Part shown: one piece after another, positions 26,301 to 36,956 of the stretch | How positions within the stretch are numbered: the stretch's first letter is position 1 | Layout: each line of letters begins with the position of its first letter | Source of the DNA: Symsagittifera roscoffensis | Taxonomy: Eukaryota; Xenacoelomorpha; Acoela; Convolutidae | Length of the DNA: 64,000 nucleotides | Assembly: GCF_963678635.1 (NCBI RefSeq) | Contig: NC_087062.1 | Coordinates: 49,738,178 to 49,802,177 of the forward strand | Reading direction: 5' to 3' | Position numbers and translations under genes: made by a program | Notes under the pieces: model-generated | Databases searched by the model: none | What the model was told of the DNA's origin: nothing | What the model saw: the letters and a program-made list of their open reading frames with translations, nothing else

Positions 26301-26440
26301 TGCAATTTTCAGAATCAATTCGTGAGACAATCACAAATAACGATATAGCATAAATAGTAACAGTTGATCTAAAAAGAGTTCTAGCATCGTTCAAATAGAT
26401 AATTTTCAACACAGTTTTAGATTTAATATCGCCAGCAAGA
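23322..26440 (+). repeat. Array 1 unit 7 (last)
   Basis: About 3.12 kb. At its end the sequence departs from the unit-to-unit junction and runs into unique 3' sequence with a further coding-like block, so this unit keeps an original 3' flank that the internal copies lack. Confidence 0.9.
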
Positions 26441-26458
26441 CAAAACTTCCGACCATAA

Positions 26459-26650
26459 ACTCCAAATGATGAAACAGTATTAGCAGACAAAACAGATTTT
26501 GATATTCCTAAAGATATTACATATGCAGCATTTGCCAATGTCTCCGTGCGCAAAAATTACCTAAAAGTAACTCCACTCACCTTTGATGCAACACCCTTTA
26601 ACGATAGCGTGACGAACAGACGGTGTACCTTATTAGAAATTACTCTATGA
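26459..26650 (+). other. 3' coding-like block at the end of array 1
   Basis: A 63-codon frame unique to the last unit: KTDFDIPKDITYAAFANVSV, then RKNYLKVTPLTFDATPFND and the end SVTNRRCTLLEITL. It reads like the C-terminal end of a protein. Its final segment recurs in inverted orientation at about 27.87-28.02, 39.94-40.13 and 42.94-43.13 kb (as SVTSRRCTLSEITL in the latter two), so it belongs to the same repeat family. Family unknown. Confidence 0.4.
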
Positions 26651-26966
26651 GTGAGCCCATCAGACTTAAACTCACTTTATCTATCCTTTCCTTAATCTAA
26701 AAGTCATGGATAAATATAATTTTTATAAACTATTTGTTTGATTTTGTTGTTATCATGTGTACTAGTTTGGAGAAATAAAATCGTTCTTTCTTTCTTTCTT
26801 TCTTTTTTTTTTAAATTATAGTTATTCCATTTGGTATCGCAAGTCTCTCATCCACTCTTCTCCCAAAGTACATAAGTAGATGTTTCGAGACTGGCTTGTC
26901 TTGATAATAGAAAAGAGTAGAAAAAGCTGGCTAGTCTTGTGAATTGCGTTCCTTGGGACGTTTCAG
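26651..26966. other. 3' flank of array 1 and end of intron 1
   Basis: AT-rich sequence holding a GGAGAAATAAAATCG poly(A)-signal-like motif near 26770 and a (CTTT)n run, then intron sequence leading to GTTTCAG at 26960-26966, the acceptor of exon b. The AATAAA-plus-microsatellite ending resembles a retroposed 3' end. Confidence 0.5.
26784..26812. repeat. (TTCT)n microsatellite tail
   Basis: Six or so TTCT repeats followed by a T run, directly after AATAAA. A similar GAGAAATAAA-plus-(TTTC)n ending occurs on the minus strand near 40.49 and 43.49 kb. Confidence 0.9.
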
Positions 26967-27100
26967 CCAACATGTGCGATCTAAAGGACGGAGATGAGAT
27001 ACTTAGTGTGAATGGACATGCAGTAGCCAGTTTGAATCATCACGAGGAAGTGGTTAAAGTAATGTCTGCAGCCATACAGTCGGGGAACATATGTCTGCAG
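26967..27100 (+). CDS. PDZ-domain gene, exon b (C-terminal half of the PDZ fold)
   Basis: 134-nt exon between GTTTCAG (ending 26966) and a GTGAAC donor at 27101. Its start phase fits exon a, and it ends on a codon boundary. It reads ANMCDLKDGDEILSVNGHAV, then NHHEEVVKVM and SGNICLQ: the GD.IL.VNG core, the alpha-B helix with the histidine typical of class I PDZ domains (first residue of alpha-B is near HHEEVV), and the last strand. Compared with typical PDZ domains, the loop between exon a (VKSVLS) and ANMCDLK is a few residues short, so the exact splice site or a missing micro-exon should be kept in mind. The frame also reads open upstream of 26967. Confidence 0.75.
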
Positions 27101-27417
27101 GTGAACCGCATGGGTTCAGAAGGCAAGTAAAGAACAACCAACTGTCCAAATTTGTCAAGATTCAAAAAACAATCTTACTTGCGGCAACACGTTTTCCGTG
27201 TTGTCGCTACCAAGCATTATCCTCCATGAACATGCAAAAACGCTGTCTTCATGTTTTAGTTAATTGCTCATCAGCGGACAAATTAAACGATGGAAACGAG
27301 GATATTCATGTTGAAACAAGAAAGCCTAATAATGAGGAGTTCAGATCAGAAGTCAGTTCCTTCGTTTAAAATGTTTTTGCTTCAAAATTGTTTGTAAACT
27401 CCTTAATATGTTGTCAG
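27101..27417. other. Intron 2 of the PDZ gene
   Basis: 317-bp intron, GTGAAC...TTGTCAG. An alternative donor, GTAAAG at 27127, also exists but gives a phase that does not match exon c. Confidence 0.6.
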
Positions 27418-27584
27418 GTTTTGGATTTGAATAAGATTGGTGTCGCCAAAGAGAATGTAGACATAGTAGAAGCAGATCAAATTCTGCTCGAAGACGCCGA
27501 GGAAGAATTTGCTCCAAATGCTGCTTCTGTGGACGATTTGATTATTTTTCGCTCATCGCAGAACACGGATTGTCTGTCTCAACC
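27418..27584 (+). CDS. PDZ-domain gene, exon c (acidic linker)
   Basis: 167-nt exon after TTGTCAG (ending 27417), starting in phase 0 to match exon b, with a GTAAGC donor at 27585. It begins VLDLNKIG, which completes the last PDZ strand (ICLQ-V). It continues as an acidic, probably flexible linker (DIVEADQILLEDAEEEF) and a Ser/Asp-rich stretch (SVDDLIIFRSS). No further domain is seen. Intron 2, between exons b and c, is only 317 bp. Confidence 0.7.
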
Positions 27585-27869
27585 GTAAGCACCAGGAGCC
27601 TTAGGATGTTATTCTTGGAATATTTTTCGCCCCACCTTGAAATTCTTCTAACAGTTTTTGTAAGTTTCTGACAAATGAAATTCCTTAAAACGCCCTGATT
27701 GGTTGATAAACGATATACACCCCTCCATATTCCGGAGCGACCCAATATGTTCTCAGTAGTTGTAGATCAGGATTGTGATCTACACTTGCTAAAACGGAAA
27801 CTTTCAATGGACCGAAAAGACTGGGATACAAAGTAATTTATACCTATTGAGTTAAGATGGGAGGTCAAC
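27585..27869. other. Start of intron 3, nothing recognised
   Basis: Intron sequence after the GTAAGC donor. No coding or repeat feature was seen before the inverted 3'-end fragment at 27.87 kb. Confidence 0.5.
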
Positions 27870-28022
27870 TCATAGAGTAATTTCAGATGTACACCGTCTG
27901 CTCGTCACACTGCTCATCTTATTTTCGGCCGGATAGATTCGTGCAACTTCTTTGTCTTATACCGATCTTAATCTTACTCTTATATCTCTTAGTCTCAATA
28001 GATCTAGAATATACTGGTTTTG
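27870..28022 (-). repeat. Inverted fragment of the array family's 3' end
   Basis: The plus strand reads AACTCATAGAGTAATTTC and then the complement of the SVT.RRCTL.EITL block at the end of array 1, followed by the segment also present at 39.94-40.13 and 42.94-43.13 kb (CGGCCGGATAGATTCGTGCA). It marks the far end of the inverted family in intron 3. Confidence 0.8.
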
Positions 28023-28023
28023 T

Positions 28024-28700
28024 TACGGGGGGGGGGGGAGGAGGTGGCTGACCCCCATGTATTAACATAGGCTATAGAGTATCCGGTCAGTATCCTATGT
28101 TAATACATGGGGGTCAGCCACATCCCCCCCCCCACTTCAATAATAATAATAACCAATAATAATAATATTAACCAATAATAATAGTATTAGATGTTGTAGC
28201 TCAAGTAGGGGGGGGGGGGGGGGGGGGGAGCTGGCTGACCCCCATGTATTAACATAGGCTATAGAGTATCGGGTCAGCCACCTATGTATTAAGATAGGGT
28301 ATAGAGTCTACAATGTATAAGGATAAGGAAAAGCAATGGTAAGGCAAAAGCATTCTACTCCGGTCAGTATCCTATACATGGGGGTCAGCCACCTCCTCCC
28401 CCCCCCCTTCAATAATAATAATAACCAATAATAATAATAATAACCAATAATAATAGTAGTAGATGTTGGAGCTCAAGTGGGGGGGGGGAGGAGGCTGACC
28501 CCCATGTATTAACATAGGCTATAGAGTATCCGGTCAGCCACCTATGTATTAAGGTAGGGTATAGAGTCTACAATGTATAAGGATAAGGAAAAGCAATGGT
28601 AAGGCAAAAGCATTCTACTCTGGTGAGTAGTAGATGTTGGAGCTGAAGTGGGGGGATGTGGCTGACCCTCATGTATTAACATAGGCTATAGAGTATCCGG
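28024..28700. repeat. Foldback cluster: poly-G/poly-C tracts, hairpins and AAT repeats
   Basis: About four imperfect copies of a module. Each has a long G run (about 12 to 24 G), then GGCTGACCCCCATGTATTAA and ACATAGG, sometimes followed by the inverse sequence and a C run. Between them are (AAT)n/CCAATAAT tracts and a GTCTACAATGTATAAGGATA block that occurs twice. It contains no gene. The G and C runs and the inverted arms can form hairpins, and the G runs could form quadruplexes. It looks like a foldback or MITE-like element duplicated locally. Confidence 0.85.
28044..28121. repeat. Perfect 28-bp inverted repeat (hairpin)
   Basis: Arms 28044-28071 and 28094-28121 are exact reverse complements over 28 bp, with a 22-nt loop (CTATAGAGTATCC...). 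The arms are flanked by a G-rich run on the left and a C run on the right that extend the potential stem imperfectly. Confidence 0.95.
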
Positions 28701-29207
28701 TAAGGTTTTATGGTTTGTTTGATGGTAAGATAATGGTAAAAAAAACGAAAATTTTTTGGTTTTTTGCGAAAATGTCTAATTTTTTCGCAAAAATCTCGGC
28801 GCGCGTTTCCTAATTGGGAACAATTGATTGTTAATTACATGTAGATTGTAGAATTAAGGTTATATATTTTTTAGTTTTTTGATATATGGTAAGTCGATGG
28901 TGAAAATTTTTTCGAAAAAATTCAAAACACGATAAGATTAGCTATTATTTGACCTAATTTTTTAGATAATCCTACTTTCTATCTAAATGAAACGATAATC
29001 TTACTTTCTATCTAATTGAAACAATGCTGAAACCTACAGAGACTTCGAAAAAAAATCAAATTTTTTGAGAGAAAAAAAAATTCAATTACAAAAAAGTATA
29101 TAAATCACTGCATTGTATAACAAGTTTACCGCAACATTTTACATTCTAATATCATAAAACCAATATAACACGACATCATGAATATTTTTACTACACCAGA
29201 TCAGTAC
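28701..29207. other. AT-rich stretch between foldback cluster and polymerase relic
   Basis: It holds homopolymer-rich DNA with short local inverted motifs (for example TTTTTTGCGAAAAT / TTTTTCGCAAAAAT near 28760-28795) and two copies of ATCTTACTTTCTATCTAA-like sequence near 28970-29010. No gene was seen. It may be the 3' flank of the polymerase element. Confidence 0.5.
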
Positions 29208-32200
29208 TTATAAGTTCAATGGTTTCGTATGAATTTCATCATCTTGTACTTGTCTTTTTGGATAAAAATAGCTTAGTCCTTTCTTTGTCTGTTCATATGT
29301 GGCCACCATATGATTTATAGTTCTGAATCCTCTGTTAGTAGATGTAAGATTAATTGCTTCATCAAGCACTCTCCTGTATTTTGACATGGGACCGTCTCCA
29401 GAATCTTCTAGAACCCGTTTATTTAATCCTTTACTGCTAAATTTGAACTTATCGGACTTGTTGTCATAGCAGCAATATGTCTTGCTACACAAACATAGCA
29501 TTTTTGTACATCTAAATTCTTCTTTAAAAAGTCCCGGCTCCCGCTTATCATGCTTTTTATGCGTACTGCAACACGTTCGTGGGAAGAAATTAGATTTTGC
29601 ATCCGCCTTGAAAGAGTCTCTACAGTCATTTCCCCTCATTTTTTCCCAAGCATCTCTCTTAGCTGGTTTGATACAGTCGTATAAATTTTCTTCGGCAAGT
29701 TCCAAGTAAAGTGAGTATGTGTCCATCTCCAACTCTTCAAATTTATTCACATCACAGAACTTGTCAAAGCAGTTATAGTAGAGTTCCAACATTCTCAGTT
29801 TTGCATACTGAAGTATGAAAAAACCAACAATGATGGGTTCTCGGTGCTCAATGGTTGATTTCAATAACTTCACCTCATATCAGTCCTTCTCAACTGTGTT
29901 AAGTCTCTTAAACAGTGGTTCATTGATTGCCTTATGGGTTTTTTCATCGTTCAGATATTTTGTGATTGTATGTCTCGATCTATCCATGATCTGATATCCA
30001 TACGAAGAATTACCCAAAAGTTTCATTGTTTCTGCTACAACTCCTGACAAAGGGTTTTCATCTCCTTCTCTTCTAGCATCAACCACTGACTGAACGAAAT
30101 TATTAAAGCATTTCCGAGGAGAATTTTGAACAAATCGGTAAATTTTGGTGCACTGCAATCCAAGTTCCATATAAAAGTTGAAGAGAGGAGTTATAACTGT
30201 TCCATTTTCCAGCTTGAAACTAGATATCAGCATTCCCTGAGGATGCTTTAACATTTCGTTCTCGATCGCATAGTTTTTCATGTAATCTCCGATATCATCT
30301 CTTCCAACCTCAGTATTTTTGAAAATTGGAGGAAAATTTGCATCTGGAACAACTAAGTCGCACTGAACGTAGCCAAAAAGAGATCCATCTTTTATTTTTG
30401 CTAGAAGGGAGTCTCTAGAAAGAGGTCTTCTATTGGGAAAGCGGGTTCTGACGTGAGTTTTGATCTTCTCATTGGTTTTGAAACTTTCCCACCAGTCACA
30501 CTCCCACATTTCTTCCATTTTCTATCCTTTCTCTTTAATGTATTCTCGTCGCATATCATCCATCTCTCTCTTCTTGTTTCCTCGCTCAATATCCTGTTCT
30601 GTTAAGGAGGGACGTGCTTCTTGACAGGAAAAGAAGTGGTAGTAGCACATCATTGCTTCAAACACTGTCTTACAGTGATCACAATAACCGTCCACATTAA
30701 AACAGTTGATTTTTTTCTGTTTTCCAGATGTAAAAAAGCTCTCAAGTTTACATTCTGGTCTTGATTCTTGATAAAAAGACATGACCATGTTCTCAAAGTT
30801 GCGAGTTCGATTATGTCTAGTCTTGAATTTCTGCATTTCATTGTCAAACTCCCATCTCGTGTACAGTCCTGTTGGCATATTTTGACACATTGAGAAAGGG
30901 TAAAGCTGGCTTGCATCAATTCCAACGATTGATTTACAAACATTTGATGAGTTTCTGATGTATGTTTCATCAACTACAGCTTTTCGAGTAAAAACAATAG
31001 AAGGTCCACCAGTCATGTCCTCTCTAATTTTTTCACACAAGTCTTTATCACTTTCGCAAAATGGATAAAACTTGTAATTTGTGGATTTGTGTAGACAAAT
31101 GTTTGCTAGATTTGGAAGTGGGCAACCAAGTTTTAACATATCTATACCCTTGTTATGGTAAAACTGAATCATTTTTTGCATTGCCTCCAGGGTTGCAACT
31201 ACATCTTTGTTGTTGTACCACTTCAAAAAGTCTTTGAACACTGTCATTCCATTTTTCTTCCAAGTCTCTTGTAAGTAATTGTAATTATCCAAGCCAGATG
31301 GAGGAACAGTCTTGATTTGAAGCTTTTTCAGTGCCTGTTGTTCGTCAAATCCACTTTTTCTAAGCTTCTCATAATCAATGAAGTCTTTGTCTAGAGGATT
31401 GTTGTTTCTAAGTTTACTGAAAAAGGCTTCATACGGTGGCAATTCAGGAAAGTCAAGTTTGTCTGGGTTATCAAACCACTCATGGGGAAAGAATCCTTTC
31501 GTTTCGCTAGCTTTATAGGCTTTGAGAAATGAGTCCAGAGTAGTTGCCCCTCCCAGAAATTTCATTATGTCGAGAAATTGTACATCTCCAAACTTGAAAG
31601 ATATAAAGTCATTTGCTTTTTTGATGACGGATGTTTCTTGTTCTTTATCAAATTTAAATCATATCTACCGCTGTTAAATCCAAAAACAGGTAAAGTATTT
31701 ACATATCTCTCCAGATGTTGTTTCAAATCAATGAGTTGATTTTTCTGAATTCGCAAGAATTGTATTGACATATCTGCTTCTTCTAAATCTTCAATGCTTT
31801 CGTCTTCTTACTCAAAATTGTTACTTGAAAAGTTTTTACCACGTTCGTTCAGCTGATCAAAGATCTTTTTCATTCTTTCATTCATAGCTACTTCAATATC
31901 TTGAAATTTTTTCTCATTTCTAGCTTACTTTGTTGAGCTAACAGTTCGAGGTTGGATACAAAATTAATTATCAAGTTCTGTGGATCCTTGTTGTACAAAA
32001 AGATGGGTTCATCAATCAGATTCGATGATATAGAGACTGAAATGGGGACATGTTTTCCAATCCAGGTAGTAGTTTGCGTCTCTTTTAGTTCCTCTGTAGG
32101 AACACAAATCGACTCAAAGTCGAAAATTGCCAGATTATTGAAAAGCTTGTTGTCTTCAGAAACTGGAAGACTGAATCCTTCTAGCTTTTCAAACAAGGTT

Positions 32201-32772
32201 TCGGGAAGCTCATAGACGTTCTTTGGGTAAAAATGTTTCACTCGGTCCTTGCATCTCAGAAGATGTTTGTTAAAATTGTCGGATTTAATCAAAAAAATGT
32301 CACAATTAGGACACCGGAAACACTTGAAGAAAGAATCATTATCATTTGTGTGAATGATATGATTGTTAAACCTCAGTAATTTGACTGTTTTGTCGAATCT
32401 TCCGGTACTTCGTCGAGCTAGTTCTCCTACATATTCTCCTTCTTGGATATCGAAATCGTATATAAAAATGTTTCTTTGCACAATTTCCTCGACAACAGGT
32501 AAGTCTTCTACAGAAACTCCACGAAAAATTTTAGGTTCATAACCAGATTTTGATATAAAATGTGTAAAGTATCTGGAAACGTGATAGTCGAGATCTTTGT
32601 GTCCGTTCATGTACATTGCCAATGCACAAAAAAGACACAAATGATCTTTGTAAGGTTCCGTGTCTTTATAAGATAAAAGACAATTCAGGTGGCGGAATAG
32701 CAAAAAGTGGGATGACGGGAATGGGGTTTTGGAGATTGGTTGGATGGGAAATTGAGCGGTGAAGGGATCCAA
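29208..32772 (-). mobile_element. Protein-primed family-B DNA polymerase (Polinton/adintovirus-like fossil)
   Basis: Nearly full-length polymerase gene of the DNA_pol_B_2 type. In order along the minus strand: an N-terminal region (LCLFCALAMYM, about 32.65 kb); a C2H2-like CPNC...H...C finger (about 32.3 kb); the exonuclease motif AIFDFES (about 32.1 kb); the DFLKWYNNKDVVATLEAMQK segment (about 31.2 kb); palm motif A GIDASQLYPFSM (about 30.9 kb); motif B KLLGNSSYGYQ (about 30.0 kb); and a motif C-like MDTYSLYLEL (about 29.7 kb). A Cys/His-rich C-terminus follows. Such enzymes copy linear virus or transposon DNA using a terminal protein primer. This copy is broken in about four places and is a fossil. 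No capsid, integrase or terminal-repeat partner is evident next to it, so the parent family (Polinton, adintovirus or related plasmid-like) stays open. Confidence 0.85.
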
Positions 32773-32781
32773 CTTGTCGGC

Positions 32782-33207
32782 TCATCGTGGGCTAAAAAAA
32801 TGATTGTTCTGAGATTGAAAATTTGTAGTATGTGGCTGTTCGATTATTTCATGTGTATCGTCACTTTGAGATTGCTCTGTTACTATATGGTGAATTGGAC
32901 TTTGTATATAATTAGGTCTAAAACTTATATTGGTGAGTGTTAAATTTCTGAAATTTCGTGGTACTAGTGATAATGGGTGATTATGATTTAAACTTGGTAA
33001 TTGTGGTGCTGTAGGTGATGTGTTTGTATTGTGTTGTGATTCGTCATATGTGTTTGGTGTAGTTGATATTTTTGTATTATATTCTTTTATTTGTGCATCT
33101 AAAACTATTTTGTTTATTGATGAAGAAAAAAATCCTGGAAAAAGTATGCGTGCTACACTTGCTTGTCTGTTTACTTGTGTATGTTTTGCGCATGTGTTAT
33201 AGATTCC
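32782..33207 (-). other. Asn/Thr/Pro-rich open frame just upstream of the polymerase relic
   Basis: A minus-strand frame of about 141 codons with no internal ATG start. It includes ASVARILFPGFFSSSIN, a stretch rich in Asn, Thr, Ser and Pro, then SLVPRNFRNLTLTNISF, and ends near the polymerase start. It overlaps the end of the YDLVIT-like frame at 33.2 kb in another register. It could be an upstream gene or an exon of the polymerase-bearing element. No family recognised. Treated as part of the fossil. Confidence 0.35.
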
Positions 33208-33326
33208 TTATAATTCTTTTGTCTTTGTTTGCTTAAAATTTTGCTCGTGATTGTCTGTCGTTTTGTTCTAATGTGTCCTATTGTTTGTTTGTGTGGAGTG
33301 ATTACGAGGTCATATTTATCGTGTTT
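33171..33326 (-). other. YDLVIT block in array 2 (related to array 1 upstream block)
   Basis: Minus-strand frame reading KHDKYDLVITPHKQTIGHIR followed by a basic stretch. It aligns residue by residue with NERYDLVITSHKQEIGYIRS of array 1 although the surrounding DNA has diverged. Shorter related forms (EKYDLVITPHK) occur in each of the following array 2 units. Confidence 0.5.
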
Positions 33327-36300
33327 TTATTTCACAATTGTGTAATATGATTGTTTGTTTATTTCCTAGATTGTCTAGTGACACAAGGTTTAGGATGACG
33401 GATGCAATTTTGTGATTAGTGATTTTTAATGTCTTAAACTATTAGTGCTTACGATTTTTTCGGGTTAGCCTATCTTGGGTCATGTATTCGGGGTTGGAGA
33501 GAAAACTGTATATCGATTTCTGAGAATGATTTTTACTTTCTCGTAGCTAGTATAGGTTAAGGTGTTAACTTACTTAATATTACTTAGGGCTAGTGATTGT
33601 GATCAAGGGTTGGAGAATAGTAAATTGATCCACAAGGTTCAGGTATAATTAGAACACAATTAGTTCGTTAGATACTATTTTAAACTAACTAAGTTTAAGT
33701 ATTATGTTGGGTCAGGTAAGAGGGGGGTCAAGTGAAGGATGAATAACCGAAGTTCTTCTCTGTTTATCCTAATTAGAATGATTAGTGTGAATGAAAAATT
33801 TCTATTAATTCTGGGTCTTGAGAAAGAGTTGGGTAGTGAATCGACGTTTGAGGTCGTTAGACACTTTTTTAATTGTGAGGGGGAGAACAAAATTGTTCTA
33901 TTTGATCCAAGGATAAGCCTTGATGATCAGGATATAAAATTAATGGAATTAAATTTAATTTAGGTAAGAGTGAATTAACGATCCAAGGAAAGCCTTGAAG
34001 ATCTGTCAAGTTCAAGAAGTTTAATCTAAATGAAAATAAGAAATAGGATAGGCCTTTATAAATTAAGTTAAGGTTTAATTGATAGAAAATTTTTGTTTTA
34101 TTAGTTTTTGATAATGTTAGTGGGTTTATGATTCGCTGTTATGTTTTAGGTCATGAAGCTGAAATGATGAGATGGTTTATATATACTAACAATTGGTGTT
34201 TTTACTAGCTAATTTCTATAATTTATTTTCAACAAATATTTTTTCCAGATATCTTTTTGTTTTTTTGAAGAGAACGACTAGAGATGTTTTTATCCGTCTT
34301 GTGTGGAGTGATTACGAGGTCATATTTTTCGTTGTTTTTATTTCACAATTGTGTAATATGATTGTTTGTTTATTTCCTAGATTGTCTAGTGACACAAGGT
34401 TTAGGATGACGGATGCAATTTTGGGATTAGTGATTTTTAATGTCTTTAACTAATAGTGCTTACGATTTTTTCGGGTTAGCCTAACCTGGGTCATGTATTC
34501 AGGGTTGGAGAGAAAAGTGTATATCGATTCCTGAGAATGATTTTTACTTTCTCGTAGCTAGTATAGGTTAAGGTGTTAACTTACTTAATATTACTTAGGG
34601 GTAGTGATAGTGATCAAGGGTTGGAGAATAGTAAATCGATCCACAAGGTTCAGGTATAATTAGAACACAAGTAGTTCGTTAGATACTATTTTAAACTAAC
34701 TAAGTTTAAGTATTATATTGGGTCAGGTAAGAGGGGGGTCAAGTGAAGAATGAATAACCGAAGTTCTTCACTGTTTATCCTAATTAGAATGATTAGTGTG
34801 AATAAAAAATTTCTATTAGTTCTGGGTCTTGAGAAAGGGTTGGGTAGTGAATCGACGTTTGAGGTCGTTAGACACTTTATTAATTGTGAGGGGGAGAACA
34901 AAATTGTTCTATTTGATCCAAGGATAAGCCTTGATGATCAGGATATAAAATTAATGAAATAAAATTTAATTTAGGTAAGAGTGAATTAACGATCCAATGA
35001 AAGCCTTGAAGATCTGTTAAGTTCAAGAAGTTTAATTTGAATGAAAATAAGAAATAGGATAGACCTTTATAAATTAAGTTAAGGTTTAATTGATAGAAAA
35101 TTTTTGTTTTATTAGTTTTTGATGATGTTAGTGGATTTATGATTCGCTGTTATGTTTTAGGTCTTGAAGCTGAGATGATGAGATGGTTTATATATACTAA
35201 CAATTGGTGTTTTTACTAACTAATTTTTATAATTTATTTTCAATAAATATTTTTTCCAGATATCTTTTTATTTTTTTTGAAGAGAACGACTAGAGATGTT
35301 TTTATCAGTCTTGTGTGGAGTGATTACGAGGTCATATTTATCGTGTTTTTATTTCACAATTGTGTAATATGATTGTTTGTTTATTTCCTAGATTGTCTAG
35401 TGACACAAGGTTTAGGATGACGGATGCAATTTTGGGATTAGTGATTTTTAATGTCTTAAACTATTAGTGCTTACGATTTTTTCGGGTTAGCCTAACTTGG
35501 GTCATGTATTCAGGGTTGGAGAGAAAACTGTATATCGATTTCTGAGAATGATTTTTACTTTCTCGTAGCTAGTATAGGTTAAGGTGTTAACTTACTTAAT
35601 ATTACTTAGGGCTAGTGATTGTGATCAAGGGTTGGAGAATAGTAAATCGATCCACAAGGTTCAGGTATAATTAGAACACAATTAGTTCGTTAGATACTAT
35701 TTTAAACTAACTAAGTTTAAGTATTATATTGGGTCAGGTAAGAGGGGGGTCAAGTGAAGGATGAATAACCGAAGTTCTTCTCTGTTTATCCTAATTAGAA
35801 TGATTAGTGTGAATGAAAAATTTCTATTAGTTCTGGGTCTTGAGAAAGGGTTGGGTAGTGAATCGACGTTTGAGGTCGTTAGACACTTTATTAATTGTGA
35901 GGGGGAGAACAAAATTGTTCTATTTGATCCAAGGATAAGCCTTGATGATCAGGATATAAAATTAATGGAATTAAATTTAATTTAGGTAAGAGTGAATTAA
36001 CGATCCAAGGAAAGCCTTGAAGATCTGTCAAGTTCAAGAAGTTTAATTTAAATGAAAATAAGAAATAGGATAGGCCTTTATAAATTAAGTTAAGGTTTAA
36101 TTGATAGAAAATTTTTGATGATGTTAGTGGATTTATGATTCGCTGTTATGTTTTAGGTCTTGAAGCTGAGATGATGAGATGGTTTATATATACTAACAAT
36201 TGGTGTTTTTACTAACTAATTTTTATAATTTATTTTCAACAAATATTTTTTCCAGATTTTTTTTTATTTTTTTGAAGAGAACGACTAGAGATTTTTTTAT

Positions 36301-36484
36301 CAGTCTTGTGTGGAGTGATTACGAGGTCATATTTTTCGTTGTTTTTATTTCACAATTGTGTAATATGATTGTTTGTTTATTTCCTAGATTGTCTAGTGAC
36401 ACAAGGTTTAGGATGACGGATGCAATTTTGGGATTAGTGATTTTTAATGTCTTAAACTATTAGTGCTTACGATTTTTTCGGGTT

Positions 36485-36956
36485 AGCCTAACTTGGGTCA
36501 TGTATTCAGGGTTGGAGAGAAAACTGTATATCGATTTCTGAGAATGATTTTTACTTTCTCGTAGCTAGTATAGGTTAAGGTGTTAACTTACTTAATATTA
36601 CTTAGGGCTAGTGATTGTGATCAAGGGTTGGAGAATAGTAAATCGATCCACAAGGTTCAGGTATAATTAGAACACAATTAGTTCGTTAGATACTATTTTA
36701 AACTAACTAAGTTTAAGTATAGCCTAACTTGGGTCATGTATTCAGGGTTGGAGAGAAAACTGTATATCGATTTCTGAGAATGATTTTTACTTTCTCGTAG
36801 CTAGTATAGGTTAAGGTGTTAACTTACTTAATATTACTTAGGGCTAGTGATTGTGATCAAGGGTTGGAGAATAGTAAATCGATCCACAAGGTTCAGGTAT
36901 AATTAGAACACAATTAGTTCGTTAGATACTATTTTAAACTAACTAAGTTTAAGTAT
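36485..36956. repeat. 236-bp direct duplication in array 2
   Basis: The segment starting AGCCTAACTTGGGTCATGTA is repeated in tandem (about 36485-36720 and 36721-36956). This explains why that unit is about 1.23 kb and not 1.0 kb. Confidence 0.9.

Larger units (their letters stand above)
3154..26440 (+). repeat. Direct tandem array, seven units of about 3.1 kb (array 1)
   Basis: The marker TGATGCTTTCTCCAAAATGA recurs at 3154, 7927, 11066, 14194, 17062, 20202 and 23322, defining seven head-to-tail units. Typical length is 3.12-3.14 kb; one unit is longer (4.77 kb, containing a further duplication) and one shorter (2.87 kb). Units starting at 11066, 14194 and 17062 are nearly identical, so amplification was recent. 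The first and last units are the most diverged, as expected if unequal exchange homogenises the middle. Each unit holds two coding-like blocks, a long AT-rich non-coding segment, two short hairpins (ATGATGT/ACATCAT and CTCCCA/TGGGAG) and pyrimidine-rich tracts. I do not recognise the family. It may derive from a virus-like element because a related block sits beside the polymerase relic in intron 3. Confidence 0.95.

Noticed and set aside
3154-26440. Reading the tandem array as a CRISPR array or as a simple satellite
   Set aside because: Units are about 3.1 kb, lack short spaced repeats, occur in a eukaryotic intron, and contain coding-like blocks shared with a diverged second array.
27101-27369. 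Frames overlapping intron 2 of the PDZ gene
   Set aside because: They run through the GTGAAC donor, do not fit the phase of exon c, and carry no recognisable motif.
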